Below, piece after piece: positions 33,520 through 42,717 of a stretch of DNA of 43,419 bases; the stretch's first letter is position 1; every line of letters starts with the position of its first letter. Under the pieces are notes generated by a model. The model ran no database searches, was not told the origin of the DNA, and worked only from the letters and a program-made list of their open reading frames with translations. The position numbers and the translations under genes are program-made. This stretch comes from an uncultured Lachnospiraceae bacterium (GTDB taxonomy: Bacteria > Bacillota > Clostridia > Lachnospirales > Lachnospiraceae): positions 1 to 43,419 of the forward strand of contig CALZIE010000005.1 of assembly GCA_945787565.1 (NCBI GenBank), written 5' to 3'.

Positions 33520-33560
33520 GTTAGAAAGAGAGTATTTTTCATAAAATATCTCTTTCTAAC
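33520..33560 (-). terminator. Hairpin after the PurM-like synthase gene
   Basis: GTTAGAAAGAGA pairs with TCTCTTTCTAAC, with an inner TATTTT/AAAATA pairing, 12 nt past the stop. The T tract on the minus strand is weak (CTTCCTTTC), so termination efficiency is uncertain. Confidence 0.55.
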
Positions 33561-33572
33561 TCCCTATTTTTC

Positions 33573-34562
33573 TTATAACACTTTATAAATCTCGTCAAAA
33601 CGAAATGGCTCGATAAAACGGATTTCATCTTCATTCTTTACAATACGGTCGTTGCCCTCTGTCAGATGTCCGATTACAGATGCTTTGATTCCTGCCTGTT
33701 CTAACTTATCCATCAGCCTTCCTGCTGCTTTGGTCACGATCAGCATGCTTCCACCACTCTGCAGCATATAAGGATTTAGATCAAAGAAATCACATACTTC
33801 TACGGTTTCCTGCTTCATTGGAATATTCTTTAGATTCACTTCCATCCCGGCATGCAGATATTCTCCAATCTCCCATAATGCGCCGAAGATGCCGCCTTCC
33901 GCTACATCGTGAAGGAATAAATACGGTTCCTCTTTAATAGCCTCCATCTCTGGCTTTAAGGAGAGCTGTTCATACAATCTGCTTCCGCCATCTAAGAATG
34001 TTTTTGTATAGCGTGTCTTAAGTTCTTCCATCTTTGCATTCGTCAGTAAAACGGTTGCTTCCATGCCAACCCATTTTGTAAGCACGATTTCGGCATCCTT
34101 CATCTGGCTTCGATCGATCTTATATTCCTCATTACAAAGGATTGCTTCACCGATCGCACTTACCGTGATGACCATTTCCTTCACGGCTTTTAAAACCGTC
34201 GTATGTCCGCCTATAATATCAATGCCTAACTGACCGCAAACAATATTCGCTCTCTCCATTACTTCCTTTAATCTTGCTTCTTCTGCAAATTCCGGAAATG
34301 TAATGGCAAGGCTGACACCAATCGGCTTTGCTCCCTTTACATAGATATTATTCACAGCACGATGGATGGCTAAATCCATTACAAACCTGTCTTTCCCGGC
34401 AACTGTCGCAATCGCGGTTACGGCAGTATTCGTGCCTCCTAATTGGATTCTAGCCGCATCCACGCCTACTCCCGGTTTTTCCATGACTTCCTTGCGGGTA
34501 TGCTTTAAATTTTTCACAATGCTTCTATCTACAATCGTATGTTTTACTTTCCCTAGCTTCAT
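33573..34562 (-). CDS. AIR synthase/HypE-like (PurM-family) protein
   Basis: ATP-binding PurM-fold enzyme of the group that includes AIR synthase, thiamine-phosphate kinase and HypE. The 329 residues (start ATG at 34562, GGGAGG upstream) contain the N-terminal half with GVGVDAARIQLGGT, DLAIHRAVNNIYVKGAKPIGVSL and IIGGHTTVL, and the C-terminal half with FLHDVAEGGIFGALWEIGEY and QSGGSMLIV. The Asp/Gly-rich motifs bind ATP and Mg2+. No hyp, thi or pur genes adjoin, so the substrate is not predictable. The frame before 34562 begins at a TTG inside the ribosome site. Confidence 0.8.
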   Translation of the reverse strand: MKLGKVKHTIVDRSIVKNLKHTRKEVMEKPGVGVDAARIQLGGTNTAVTAIATVAGKDRFVMDLAIHRAVNNIYVKGAKPIGVSLAITFPEFAEEARLKEVMERANIVCGQLGIDIIGGHTTVLKAVKEMVITVSAIGEAILCNEEYKIDRSQMKDAEIVLTKWVGMEATVLLTNAKMEELKTRYTKTFLDGGSRLYEQLSLKPEMEAIKEEPYLFLHDVAEGGIFGALWEIGEYLHAGMEVNLKNIPMKQETVEVCDFFDLNPYMLQSGGSMLIVTKAAGRLMDKLEQAGIKASVIGHLTEGNDRIVKNEDEIRFIEPFRFDEIYKVL

Positions 34563-34634
34563 ATATCCTCCCAAAAAGCAGATGCTTTTTGCCTTTTCAT
34601 TTTCCCGCTATTATACCGCATTCTTTTACTTCTT

Positions 34635-35525
34635 TCAACCTCCGGTTCCTACCGTGATATACGCTGGAGATGCGGTATAGATACTAGAATTGATTCGAAT
34701 CCGGTCCACTTCCTGTCCATTTTTATAAATGACTTTATAAAGTTCTGCCTCATATCCCTTGTGGGCTTTCTGGGTCATCTTTGCAAATCCTCTAGGCCTT
34801 GACTGGTCATACGTGATTATAGCATCTCCCGGTTCTGTAGAAGATACTCTTACCGTCTCAAACTTAATGGTACGCGTCTCTTTATCCCTTGTCTCAATCC
34901 CTAGAATCTGAAACGTTAGGTAGTCCCCATAAACGATAGCACGAATAGCAATCGGATGTCTGGAATCATTCGTAAAGCAAAAATCTTTATAAGTTCCTGA
35001 AATGGCAGCATCTCTTGCCAAGTCCACGTAATTAACTGTCATAGAATGTGCATGTCTCTCCACGATCTCTAGTTCCGCACCAAGCACTGCATTATAAAGA
35101 GTGGAGGATATCTGGCACACCCCGCCTCCCACGCTGCTTACAATCCGCCCATTCTGATAGGCACCAGCCGTCTCATATCCGTTCTCTGACGTAAAAGGTG
35201 CAAGCGCATCATAACAGGAAAACGTCTCTCCTGGAAGAAGTGTGGTCCCATCAAGCTTCATCGCTCCATTTTTTATATTCTTCTTCCTTCCCGGTGAAGA
35301 CGTACCAAAACTGGTGGTATACTCTCCAAGCACCGAGTCCGTTTTCATATGAAGCTCTCCTGCTGGATTCGGCATCTTTATCTCCTGGTCCCCCACCTCC
35401 CTATATGCACCCGATAATACCGGCAGACTCTTCTCCATTTCCGGTGCTTTTAGCATAAAACTACCCCCTATGCTTTGCACTGCCATCCATATGCTAAAAA
35501 AGATAACTGACCACTGCCGTTTCAT
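34635..35525 (-). CDS. VanW-family secreted protein
   Basis: Surface protein with a VanW domain, found in vancomycin-resistance clusters and widely in Firmicutes, function not established. The start is the ATG at 35525 with GGAGG four bases upstream, giving 296 residues; an N-terminal signal or anchor helix covers about residues 4-24. The VanW domain has YTTSFGTSSPGRKKNI, LLPGETFSCYDALAPFTSENGY and VGGGVCQISSTLYNAVL (about residues 90-170). The C-terminal third (ETVRVSSTEPGDAIITYD...) is beta-rich and may be a wall-binding part. No other van gene is nearby, so no resistance is implied. Confidence 0.88.
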   Translation of the reverse strand: MKRQWSVIFFSIWMAVQSIGGSFMLKAPEMEKSLPVLSGAYREVGDQEIKMPNPAGELHMKTDSVLGEYTTSFGTSSPGRKKNIKNGAMKLDGTTLLPGETFSCYDALAPFTSENGYETAGAYQNGRIVSSVGGGVCQISSTLYNAVLGAELEIVERHAHSMTVNYVDLARDAAISGTYKDFCFTNDSRHPIAIRAIVYGDYLTFQILGIETRDKETRTIKFETVRVSSTEPGDAIITYDQSRPRGFAKMTQKAHKGYEAELYKVIYKNGQEVDRIRINSSIYTASPAYITVGTGG

Positions 35526-35660
35526 ACGCCCTCCAGTTCCTTCATTGACATTTATGTTTATTTTATGTATATTCATCATATCTATTCACGATATGAATTA
35601 GCATATACATAGCACAAAAGATTACAGAACAATCCCGTTCACTCACTTTCATAAAAGAAA

Positions 35661-35696
35661 GGCTTCTCAGAATATGATTCCATAATCTGAAAAGCC
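35661..35696 (-). terminator. Terminator after the 33-residue peptide gene
   Basis: GGCTTCTCAGAaTATG pairs with CATAATCTGAaAAGCC with an imperfect middle, followed on the minus strand by TTTCTTT. It is 41 nt past the small gene's stop. Confidence 0.7.
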
Positions 35697-35736
35697 CTAC
35701 TTTGTTAGAATATTCTGTTTCATCTGATTCCTTGTC

Positions 35737-35838
35737 TTATAGTGCGCTAAGTACTAATGGTAATACCATGGCTGCCACTAAAATGACAACAATTACGATA
35801 GAAATCATTCTTCTTGTCTTGTTATTTCTAAAATTCAT
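35737..35838 (-). CDS. 33-residue membrane peptide
   Basis: The likely start is the ATG at 35838 with AGGTG about 7 nt upstream. Frame upstream to 36009 runs through the divergent gene and is not coding. The peptide MNFRNNKTRRM then has one hydrophobic helix ISIVIVVILVAAMVLPLVLSAL. The basic N-terminus and single helix describe a small membrane protein; similar tiny proteins with a basic end and one helix are common in Lachnospiraceae, with no known role. It has an extended -10 (TGTTATAAT) and a terminator. It is divergent from the gene at 35885, 46 nt away. Confidence 0.65.
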   Translation of the reverse strand: MNFRNNKTRRMISIVIVVILVAAMVLPLVLSAL

Positions 35839-35856
35839 ATCTTTCACCTCATTTTC

Positions 35857-35865
35857 ATTATAACA
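35857..35865 (-). promoter_or_regulatory. Extended -10 promoter of the 33-residue peptide gene
   Basis: The minus strand reads TGTTATAAT, a consensus extended -10, 19 nt upstream of the ATG at 35838. No -35 is evident, as is common for extended -10 promoters. Confidence 0.5.
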
Positions 35866-35884
35866 CGAAAGGTTGTGCATAAAA

Positions 35885-36493
35885 ATGCCTGTAATTATTG
35901 GCTGTACCCTCATATTCCTGATCTGGTTTTCCTTAAAGAAATCCCAGGCGGACAAACTAGAAAAGAAAACCTCGGAAGCATTCTGGCAACAAGAACGCCG
36001 TTCCAACACTACAAAAAAGCAGGATATAGACGGTCTTGACTACATTCAGATTCCAATTAACACTCTTCCATTTCGTGATGACTGCACGGAATCTGTCAAA
36101 CGTTTACAGGACCAGATACTATCCTTATCGGAGAAAAAGATTTTAAACTTAACCGGCCTTACCAATACGGAACTAAAACTCCAGTACGGAACCGCCAATC
36201 TCCCACTCCTCTCGGAATACGATGTAAACTTCATGACCTTATGCCGCACCCTAAACCAGTGGGGAAACCTTCTTTATGAAGACGGTTTTATAAAAGAAGC
36301 AGAAGCAGTCCTTTCCTATGCCGTCTCCATTGGTTCCGACATACGGCCAACATTCCTTCTTCTTGGCACCCTCTACAAAGAGAGCTCCAATACAAGTGCT
36401 CTTGCTTCTCTCCAGGAGAAGGCTTCTTGTCTTTCTTCCATGATGAAGGATTCCATCCTCGCAAGTCTTAAAGAAATGGAATCTGTGAATTAA
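35885..36493 (+). CDS. Membrane-anchored protein with C-terminal TPR-like repeats, unknown function
   Basis: I do not recognise the family. From the ATG at 35885 (GAAAGG about 12 nt upstream) it has 202 residues; an upstream TTG at 35873 is the other possible start. One N-terminal helix (VIIGCTLIFLIWFSL, about residues 3-17) anchors it, followed by a charged linker. The C-terminal half has LLYEDGFIKEAEAVLSYAVSIG and TFLLLGTLYKESSNTSALASLQEKA, which read like tetratricopeptide helical pairs. It converges with the exonuclease gene across a hairpin that fills the gap. A scaffold role in the membrane is inference. Confidence 0.65.
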   Translation: MPVIIGCTLIFLIWFSLKKSQADKLEKKTSEAFWQQERRSNTTKKQDIDGLDYIQIPINTLPFRDDCTESVKRLQDQILSLSEKKILNLTGLTNTELKLQYGTANLPLLSEYDVNFMTLCRTLNQWGNLLYEDGFIKEAEAVLSYAVSIGSDIRPTFLLLGTLYKESSNTSALASLQEKASCLSSMMKDSILASLKEMESVN

Positions 36494-36590
36494 GAGTGGG
36501 CAGGCAGGACGCAACCGCAATATGTTTGGGCTGCGTCCCGCCTGCCGGCTTTTAATCCACAGGTCCATTTTCCAGTGTGTGCCCACACTC
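36494..36590. terminator. Bidirectional hairpin filling a convergent gene gap
   Basis: GAGTGGG...GGCAGGCAGGACGCA pairs with TGCGTCCCGCCTGCC (36500-36546), then an outer CCCACACTC (36582-36590) closes the ends. The hairpin occupies the entire 97 nt between the stop codons of two convergent genes. The inner stem is GC-rich and followed by a CTTTTAA tract. Confidence 0.8.
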
Positions 36591-37304
36591 CTATCTTTTA
36601 ATCATCCCGTTTTCGAGTATAATCTTGTCAATCATGCGGGATGCATCACTTTTGGTCATCGTATCCATATCTATCTCGTCCTCTATTCTATGATATGTGC
36701 GCAGATCCATCAAGTATTTTCTCTGCTTTGCCGTAATCGGCTCCTGCTTCTTTGGCTTATAAAAAAGAAGTTCTGGTTCAAACGCCTTCGCATCCTTTTC
36801 TTCAAACTGCTCTGCCATCTTAAATAAAATCCCAGCACTTGCCTGTGCATCATGATAAGCCCGGTGGCTTCTTTCATTCACAATCTGATAATGAGCACAC
36901 ATGCTTTCTAAGTTCTTGCTGCTAAGATCGGCATGAAATCTTCTGGCTAACTTTAATGTGTCGATTGCTTCCTTCTCAAATGTCTCTCCATGACGGACTG
37001 CCGCTGTCTTTAAAAAGCTAAAATCAAATCCCACATTATGCCCTACAATCACATCGGTATCTACAAATGCAAGAAAATTAAGAATTGCTTCCTTTTCCTT
37101 CACCGCTTCTTTCAGCATTTCCCCGGTAATACCGGTAAGCGATGTGATCTTCTCTGGAATCGGGATGCCCGGATTAATTAACACCGAAAAGGTATCCACG
37201 ACCTTTCCGTTCTGATACTTCACAGCACCTATCTCGATTAATTTATCTTTCTCCGGGCTTAAGCCCGTTGTTTCCACATCTAGCGCCGTAAACGTAAGAT
37301 TCAA
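36591..37304 (-). CDS. DnaQ-like 3'-5' exonuclease (DEDDh)
   Basis: Nuclease related to DNA polymerase III epsilon and to the exonuclease part of PolC. The 237 residues hold the three motifs: DVETTGLSPEKDKLIEIGAV (Asp9, Glu11), VGHNVGFDFSFLKTA, and SHRAYHDAQASAGILF with the catalytic His and Asp. It lacks any polymerase part. It follows nth by 4 nt with near-overlap and is probably cotranscribed with nth and the radical SAM gene. A role in repair or proofreading is likely. Confidence 0.9.
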   Translation of the reverse strand: MNLTFTALDVETTGLSPEKDKLIEIGAVKYQNGKVVDTFSVLINPGIPIPEKITSLTGITGEMLKEAVKEKEAILNFLAFVDTDVIVGHNVGFDFSFLKTAAVRHGETFEKEAIDTLKLARRFHADLSSKNLESMCAHYQIVNERSHRAYHDAQASAGILFKMAEQFEEKDAKAFEPELLFYKPKKQEPITAKQRKYLMDLRTYHRIEDEIDMDTMTKSDASRMIDKIILENGMIKR

Positions 37305-37308
37305 CTTG

Positions 37309-38010
37309 TTATTCCCCCTTCTTCGTTGCCGCTTTCATCCGTTTCTTTTCTTTCGCAAGATTATCTTTGCATAAATCCTTTAAGAAACATTCCTCACACT
37401 GCGGACTTCTTGCCGTGCATAAGCTTCTTCCATGAGCAATGATCTGGATATTATATAAAATCCAGTGATCCTTTGGTATCACCTGCATCAGCTCATATTC
37501 AATCTTTTCCGGATCGTCTTCCTTGGCAAATCCAAGCTTATTGGAAATGCGTTTGACATGAGTATCCACCACAATGCTTGGTTCATGAAAGATATTCCCT
37601 CGTATCACATTCGCGGTCTTTCTTCCAACGCCCGCAAGTGCGGTCAGTGCATCAATGTCGTTCGGAACCTCTCCATTATATTTATATAAAATATCCTTCA
37701 TACAGGAAATAATATTTTTTGCCTTATTATGATAAAAACCAGTGGAATGAATGTCTTTCTCTAGTTCCTTTAAATCTGCGTTTGCAAATGCCTCAACGCT
37801 TGTATATTTCTGAAATAAATCCTTGGTTACAAGATTCACTCTCTCATCTGTACACTGCGCGCTTAACATTGTAGCAACAAGAAGCTGCCATGCATTGTCG
37901 TGATTCAGATAACATTTATATTCGGTTGTATAATGCTCATCCAACCGATTTAATACTTCCTGAATACGCTCTCTTTCTGCCTTGGTAATTCTTCTTTTCA
38001 CTGCTGCCAT
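37309..38010 (-). CDS. nth: Endonuclease III
   Basis: DNA glycosylase/AP lyase for oxidised pyrimidines. The 233 residues have the helix-hairpin-helix ALAGVGRKTANVI (about residue 120 with the catalytic Lys), the catalytic Asp in VDTHVKRISNKLG, and the four-cysteine iron-sulfur loop LCTARSPQCEECFLKDLC (Cys spacing 6-2-5). The size is slightly above the E. coli enzyme because of a basic C-terminus (KEKKRMKAATKKGE). It is between the radical SAM gene and the DnaQ-like gene in a probable repair operon. Confidence 0.95.
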   Translation of the reverse strand: MAAVKRRITKAERERIQEVLNRLDEHYTTEYKCYLNHDNAWQLLVATMLSAQCTDERVNLVTKDLFQKYTSVEAFANADLKELEKDIHSTGFYHNKAKNIISCMKDILYKYNGEVPNDIDALTALAGVGRKTANVIRGNIFHEPSIVVDTHVKRISNKLGFAKEDDPEKIEYELMQVIPKDHWILYNIQIIAHGRSLCTARSPQCEECFLKDLCKDNLAKEKKRMKAATKKGE

Positions 38011-38038
38011 TTGGTACTCCTTCCTTTATTCCAGCATG

Positions 38039-39766
38039 TTATGCAATCGAGTCGAACTCTTTTGCATACGCCTGCCCATGGAGCGGCTCTCTTCTGCTGT
38101 AATCAAACAATATAAAGTAATCTCTCTTTACAGCTTTCCCAGTTTTTGCACTTTCCTTCACATCTATCGTAAAATGTTCCAAATGAAGCGGCTCACCATA
38201 GCCCTTTAAGCGTTCTTTATCAAAGAAGAACTCTTTATAAAGCTTCTTATACTCATCTGCACTTTTAGCAAACTTCGGACGCGTCTTCATCTTCTCTCTG
38301 ATATATAAATCATACATCATCACTTCATCTAAAACAGTCATCATGTCTTCCCCGACATGAAGCTCCTCTAGTAAAAACTCACGTAAAATCTCATATCTTC
38401 TGATTCGAGCATGATTCACTAAGAAATAGCCCTTACGCTCATAAAACGCACCAAGCGCTTCATATAGTGCAAATGGCGTCTCATAAAAATGCTCTAAGAA
38501 CTTAATCGTATTCATAAACTGGCCGCTGTTATAATAAACCTCAACCATATCTTCTAGCGCCTTTAACTTAAGAACGTCATCATAAGATAAATACTTGGTA
38601 TATAATACTTCGTAAGGTGCCTTGCTCTTATAAACGATTCCATGCTCTTCACACACTTCCTTCATATAAGAACCTTTTAACACCTTAAGAAATCCTAACT
38701 GAAGCTGATCCGGTTCCATCACGTACACATCATTAAATGATTTCGCAAAAGAATCATAATCCTCATAAGGAAGACCTGCGATCAGATCCAGATGCTGATG
38801 GATATTATGTCCACTCTTTACCCTTGCCACATTCCTTGCAACCTTCTCTAAATTCATTGCGCGGTTGATTGCCTTAATTGTCTGTGGATTCGTAGACTGC
38901 ACACCGATCTCTAACTGAATTAATCCCGGACGCATTGTCTTAATTAACTCCATCTCTTCTTCTGTTAAAATATCCGCTGCAATCTCAAAATGGAAATTCG
39001 TGATGCCATTATCATGCTCCTTAATAAACTGCCAGATTGCCATTGCATGTTCCTTATTACAGTTAAAAGTACGGTCGATGAATTTAACCTGCGCCACCTT
39101 TTTATCTAAGAATAATGTAAGCTCTTCCTTTACAAGATCCATATCACGCAGTCTTACGCGCTTATCAATGGAACTTAAACAGTACGAACAGGAAAATGGA
39201 CACCCTCTGCTTGTCTCATAATAAATGATGCGGTTCTCAAACGCATCGAGCCCTTTTATCTCTTCATACATAAATGGAAGACGGCTAAAATCAAGTGGCA
39301 TTCTGCAAGATGTCTCCACAATGCTTCCGTCCTCATCTCGATAGCATAAGCCCTTAATGTCCTTAAGTGACATCATCTGATCCACATAGTGTCCGGCAAG
39401 CTCTAAGAATGTCTCTTCGCCTTCGCCGATCATTACGCCGTCAAGTTCCGGAATCCGTTCCATGCATGCCTTTGCATCATAGCTTACTTCCGGTCCTCCA
39501 ACCCAGATCTTCACGTCTTTATCTAATTTTCTGTATTCTTTAATGACTTCTTCAATAATGCCAATATTCCAAATATAGCAGGAAAATGCCAGCACATCGG
39601 GTTTTTGTTTATATAAACTTTGTAAAATCTGATCGGGATAATGATTGATTGTATATTCAGAAAGAAAAATGTGATCCCGGTAACAATCTGCATAGCGTTT
39701 TAAGCTGTAAATTGCCGGGTTAGAATGAATGTATTTTGCATTAACTGCGGTAAGTAAAATCTTCAT
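38039..39766 (-). CDS. B12-binding radical SAM protein
   Basis: The 575-residue protein has an N-terminal cobalamin-binding Rossmann domain (about 1-140, with YPDQILQSLYKQKPDVLAFSCYIWN and GGPEVSY), a radical SAM domain with the cluster motif RGCPFSCSYCLSS (CxxxCxxC, about residue 185) and a C-terminal domain like DUF4080 (about 400-575). Such enzymes perform methylation or rearrangement, but the substrate of this family is unknown. GGAGG lies 5 nt upstream. It is 49 nt downstream of tRNA-Gly and heads the probable operon with nth and the DnaQ-like gene. Confidence 0.9.
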   Translation of the reverse strand: MKILLTAVNAKYIHSNPAIYSLKRYADCYRDHIFLSEYTINHYPDQILQSLYKQKPDVLAFSCYIWNIGIIEEVIKEYRKLDKDVKIWVGGPEVSYDAKACMERIPELDGVMIGEGEETFLELAGHYVDQMMSLKDIKGLCYRDEDGSIVETSCRMPLDFSRLPFMYEEIKGLDAFENRIIYYETSRGCPFSCSYCLSSIDKRVRLRDMDLVKEELTLFLDKKVAQVKFIDRTFNCNKEHAMAIWQFIKEHDNGITNFHFEIAADILTEEEMELIKTMRPGLIQLEIGVQSTNPQTIKAINRAMNLEKVARNVARVKSGHNIHQHLDLIAGLPYEDYDSFAKSFNDVYVMEPDQLQLGFLKVLKGSYMKEVCEEHGIVYKSKAPYEVLYTKYLSYDDVLKLKALEDMVEVYYNSGQFMNTIKFLEHFYETPFALYEALGAFYERKGYFLVNHARIRRYEILREFLLEELHVGEDMMTVLDEVMMYDLYIREKMKTRPKFAKSADEYKKLYKEFFFDKERLKGYGEPLHLEHFTIDVKESAKTGKAVKRDYFILFDYSRREPLHGQAYAKEFDSIA

Positions 39767-39814
39767 GTTAAACCTCCTGGAGCATTGGCGAACCTGAATT
39801 TTGGGTACACAAAA

Positions 39815-39885
39815 AGCGGGTGATGGGAATCGAACCCACGTATCTAGCTTGGAAGGCTAGTGTTCTACCATTGAACTACACCCGC
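39815..39885 (-). tRNA. tRNA-Gly (TCC)
   Basis: The cloverleaf reads GCGGGTG...CACCCGC with the anticodon loop CTTCCAA (anticodon TCC) and the T-loop GGTTCGATTCC. CCA is not encoded. It is the last of three clustered tRNA genes. Confidence 0.95.
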
Positions 39886-39928
39886 ATGTTAATTATATGA
39901 TTATTTTACTTGTTTTGCAGTAATATAC

Positions 39929-40014
39929 TGCCGGCGACCGGAATCGAACCGGTACGGGAGATTAGTCCCGCAGGATTTTAAGTCCTGTGCGTCTGCCAGT
40001 TCCGCCACGCCGGC
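39929..40014 (-). tRNA. tRNA-Leu (TAA)
   Basis: GCCGGCG acceptor with a long variable arm (type II), anticodon loop CTTAAAA (TAA), T-loop GGTTCGATTCC, discriminator A. It lies between tRNA-Tyr and tRNA-Gly. CCA is not encoded. Confidence 0.95.
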
Positions 40015-40018
40015 AAAG

Positions 40019-40100
40019 TGGATGGAGAAGGATTCGAACCTTCGAAAGCGTTGCTAACAGATTTACAGTCTGCCCCCTTTGGCCACTCGGGAACCCATCC
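40019..40100 (-). tRNA. tRNA-Tyr (GTA)
   Basis: GGATGGG acceptor with a long variable arm, anticodon loop CTGTAAA (GTA), T-loop GGTTCGAATCC, discriminator A. It is the first of the cluster, 4 nt from tRNA-Leu. CCA is not encoded. Confidence 0.95.
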
Positions 40101-40123
40101 ATATTTGTTACTGACAAGAATGA

Positions 40124-40152
40124 ATTATAGCAGATAATATTTTAAATTACAA
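40124..40152 (-). promoter_or_regulatory. Promoter of the tRNA cluster
   Basis: TTGTAA (plus 40147-40152) and consensus TATAAT (plus 40124-40129) are 17 nt apart on the minus strand, 23 nt upstream of tRNA-Tyr. The radical SAM operon may also be read from it. Confidence 0.75.
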
Positions 40153-40212
40153 GCCTATTTTTTAATTTTTTTTATTTTTTTTAATTTTTCCCAATAAACT
40201 ATCTTTTGTACC

Positions 40213-42387
40213 TTATTCTTCTTTTATCGTCATCATCGATTTCGGCATATTTTTAAACACAACCGACGAATACGGATTCACCTTTAAATACAGCACTCCA
40301 TTCTCCGTCCATATGATCGTAGAATCCACTCCAAAGCCCTGTTCATTCGTATAAGCCATCCGTACAAGCGGCAGGTCATCAATCACGCCAATCTGCCATG
40401 CAGGAATCTCCACATTCACATCATACGGATTATTATTCACAATAATAATGAACTGATCCTTCTTATCAAACCGTCCGTAGCTTACAACACCATGCATGCC
40501 ACCCAAGAACTTGATAGAACCCACTTTAAGGGCATCATAAGACTTATGAATCCGAATCATTTCCTTATGAAGCCTGATTAACTCCTTATCTTCTCTTCCC
40601 CATGGATAGCTTCTTCGATTATCTGGATCGGTCCAGCCACATACTCCGGCTTCATCTCCATAATAAATCGTCGGTGCTCCCGGCCAGGTCATCTGCATCA
40701 CAACTGCCTCCCTCATAATCGCCGGGTTAATATCATAATTAGCCGCCTCTGCACCCAGTGAGGTGGTTCTGCCCACTTTATGATTTGTCCTTGTCATAAA
40801 CCGGGAATGATCATGATTCGAAAGCTCATTCATCGCTACCTGTAATGATAATGTCTGAAACTTTGTCATAAAATGAGCCATTGCTCCAAAAAATGCATCC
40901 TGATTTGACAACATATCTCCTCGATAATTGTCCGAATGTTTCTCCACACCAGTTAAAAACCAGGTGATCGGCTCCATAAATGCATCGTAATTCATAACTG
41001 AATCCCACTCATCTCCCTTTAACCATGGGGATGGATCCCCATAATGTTCGGCTAAAATCAGAGCATTGGGGTTCGCCTTCTTCACCACTTCCCGAAACTT
41101 TCTCCAGAACTTATGATTATAATTCGCAGAATGTCCTAAATCTGCGGCAACGTCAAGTCTCCAACCATCTACATTATATGGCGGTGAAACCCACTTGCGT
41201 GCAATATTCATAATATACGCGGTTAACTTCTCCGATTCCTCATAATTCAGTTTTGGAAGGGTATCATGCCCCCACCATCCATCATACGTCTTATTATATG
41301 GCCATTCTTCCCGATAGAACTTAAAGAAGGAATGATATGGGCTATTCCGGTCCACATAAGCTCCCTTCTCATAACCAGTCGCATGTTCATAAATGCCCTC
41401 ACGGTCCAGCCATTTGTTAAAGGAGCCACAGTGATTAAACACTCCATCTAAGATGATCTTCATGCCTCGCTTATGAATCTCATTCACAAGCCGGATAAAC
41501 AGCTCATTGCTTGCCTTTAGGTTCTCCTTATCCGTCACTCGGCATATATACCTGCTCGCCTCTCGATTCGTCGTCTGATATGGCTGCAGACATTCTCCCA
41601 CATCCTTTACAATCGTGCCATAATGTGGGTCCACATAATCATAATCCTGAATATCATATTTATGGTTAGACGGAGATACGAAAATCGGATTTAAATACAG
41701 CACTTCAACACCAAGATCTTTAAGATAATCAAGACGCTTTAATACGCCTGCTAAATCCCCGCCATAAAATTCTCTTACTCCCATTGCCGCCGGATACTTA
41801 TACCAATCCTTGACCCGCACGGTTCCCTCTCCAATATAAACATATTCCCGGTCTAAGACATCATTGGATGCATCTCCGTTGCAAAACCGGTCTACAAAAA
41901 TCTGATAAAAGATCGCACCTCTGGCCCACTTCGGTGTATGGAAGCCAGGAGTGATCACAAAATTATATTCGCTCCTTAAATATTCAGTAAGTCCAATTCG
42001 ATTATAATAATAATTAGAGCCTGCGCAGGTCAGCAAAAAGTAATATTCCGCCTTTTCTTCTTTTAGAGTAATAACTCCTTCGTAATAATCAAACAGTTCG
42101 TCGTGTTCCACAACCTTCGTTGGTTTCGCTACATCTCCCTGCATCAGCACAACCTGATCTACATTATCTCTGGCCGTTCGAAGCCGCACCCGCACTTCAT
42201 CGCCGACCTCTGCTTCGATCGGATCTCGAAACATATTTGTGCCGTCGCTAAAAACAGCTCCATGATTAAGCTCTTTCTTTACAATGGAACTGGCCTTTAT
42301 ATCACGTTCCATTGAAGAAAGGGTGTTCACGTCGCCTCTATATTCAAATTGCTTTCTGATCTCACCACAATAATTATTTATCTCCAT
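40213..42387 (-). CDS. GH13 alpha-amylase/neopullulanase family enzyme
   Basis: Cytoplasmic glucanase acting on maltodextrins or cyclodextrins; no signal peptide is visible. From the ATG at 42387 it has 724 residues. An N-terminal beta domain (about 1-150, with EIAEVGDEVRVRLRTARDNVDQVVLM-like strands) resembles the N-domain of neopullulanases. The catalytic barrel has YQIFVDRFCNGD, then VDGWRLDVAADLGH with nucleophile Asp412, LILAEHYGD with acid Glu447, and NELSNHDHSRF with Asp526. A C-terminal beta domain completes it. The frame before the ATG opens at a TTG. AGGAG is 10 nt upstream. It stands alone, with no transporter nearby. Confidence 0.92.
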   Translation of the reverse strand: MEINNYCGEIRKQFEYRGDVNTLSSMERDIKASSIVKKELNHGAVFSDGTNMFRDPIEAEVGDEVRVRLRTARDNVDQVVLMQGDVAKPTKVVEHDELFDYYEGVITLKEEKAEYYFLLTCAGSNYYYNRIGLTEYLRSEYNFVITPGFHTPKWARGAIFYQIFVDRFCNGDASNDVLDREYVYIGEGTVRVKDWYKYPAAMGVREFYGGDLAGVLKRLDYLKDLGVEVLYLNPIFVSPSNHKYDIQDYDYVDPHYGTIVKDVGECLQPYQTTNREASRYICRVTDKENLKASNELFIRLVNEIHKRGMKIILDGVFNHCGSFNKWLDREGIYEHATGYEKGAYVDRNSPYHSFFKFYREEWPYNKTYDGWWGHDTLPKLNYEESEKLTAYIMNIARKWVSPPYNVDGWRLDVAADLGHSANYNHKFWRKFREVVKKANPNALILAEHYGDPSPWLKGDEWDSVMNYDAFMEPITWFLTGVEKHSDNYRGDMLSNQDAFFGAMAHFMTKFQTLSLQVAMNELSNHDHSRFMTRTNHKVGRTTSLGAEAANYDINPAIMREAVVMQMTWPGAPTIYYGDEAGVCGWTDPDNRRSYPWGREDKELIRLHKEMIRIHKSYDALKVGSIKFLGGMHGVVSYGRFDKKDQFIIIVNNNPYDVNVEIPAWQIGVIDDLPLVRMAYTNEQGFGVDSTIIWTENGVLYLKVNPYSSVVFKNMPKSMMTIKEE

Positions 42388-42425
42388 AACGCAGCCGCTC
42401 CTAGTCAAATTTTTCCTGCTATTCC

Positions 42426-42454
42426 ATTTTATGATGTTTTCCCACCAAATACAA
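42426..42454 (-). promoter_or_regulatory. Candidate promoter of the amylase gene
   Basis: TTGTAT (plus 42449-42454) and TAAAAT (plus 42426-42431) are 17 nt apart on the minus strand, 39 nt upstream of the start. The -35 is weak. Confidence 0.45.
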
Positions 42455-42717
42455 TAATAACATGACGCAATATAGTACAGATTCTTTTAAAAAATGTTAC
42501 GAGGTTGATTGATCGTGCTTCATAACTAGTACGTACTTAATACCGAGTACTTAATGCTTTATACTTTATATTAGATGTTCGATGTCTATTATAATATATA
42601 CAAAAGAATAGAAGTATATTAATGGAATAGCTATTTCGACTAATTACATTGTCACATGATAAGTTAGAGACTTAGACATTTAAACTCTTTACTCTTAATA
42701 TTTTTTCTTAGACCTAC

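Noticed and set aside
34635-35525. VanW as evidence of glycopeptide resistance
   Set aside because: No vanA/H/X/R/S-like gene is present, and VanW-domain proteins are widespread in Firmicutes without resistance.
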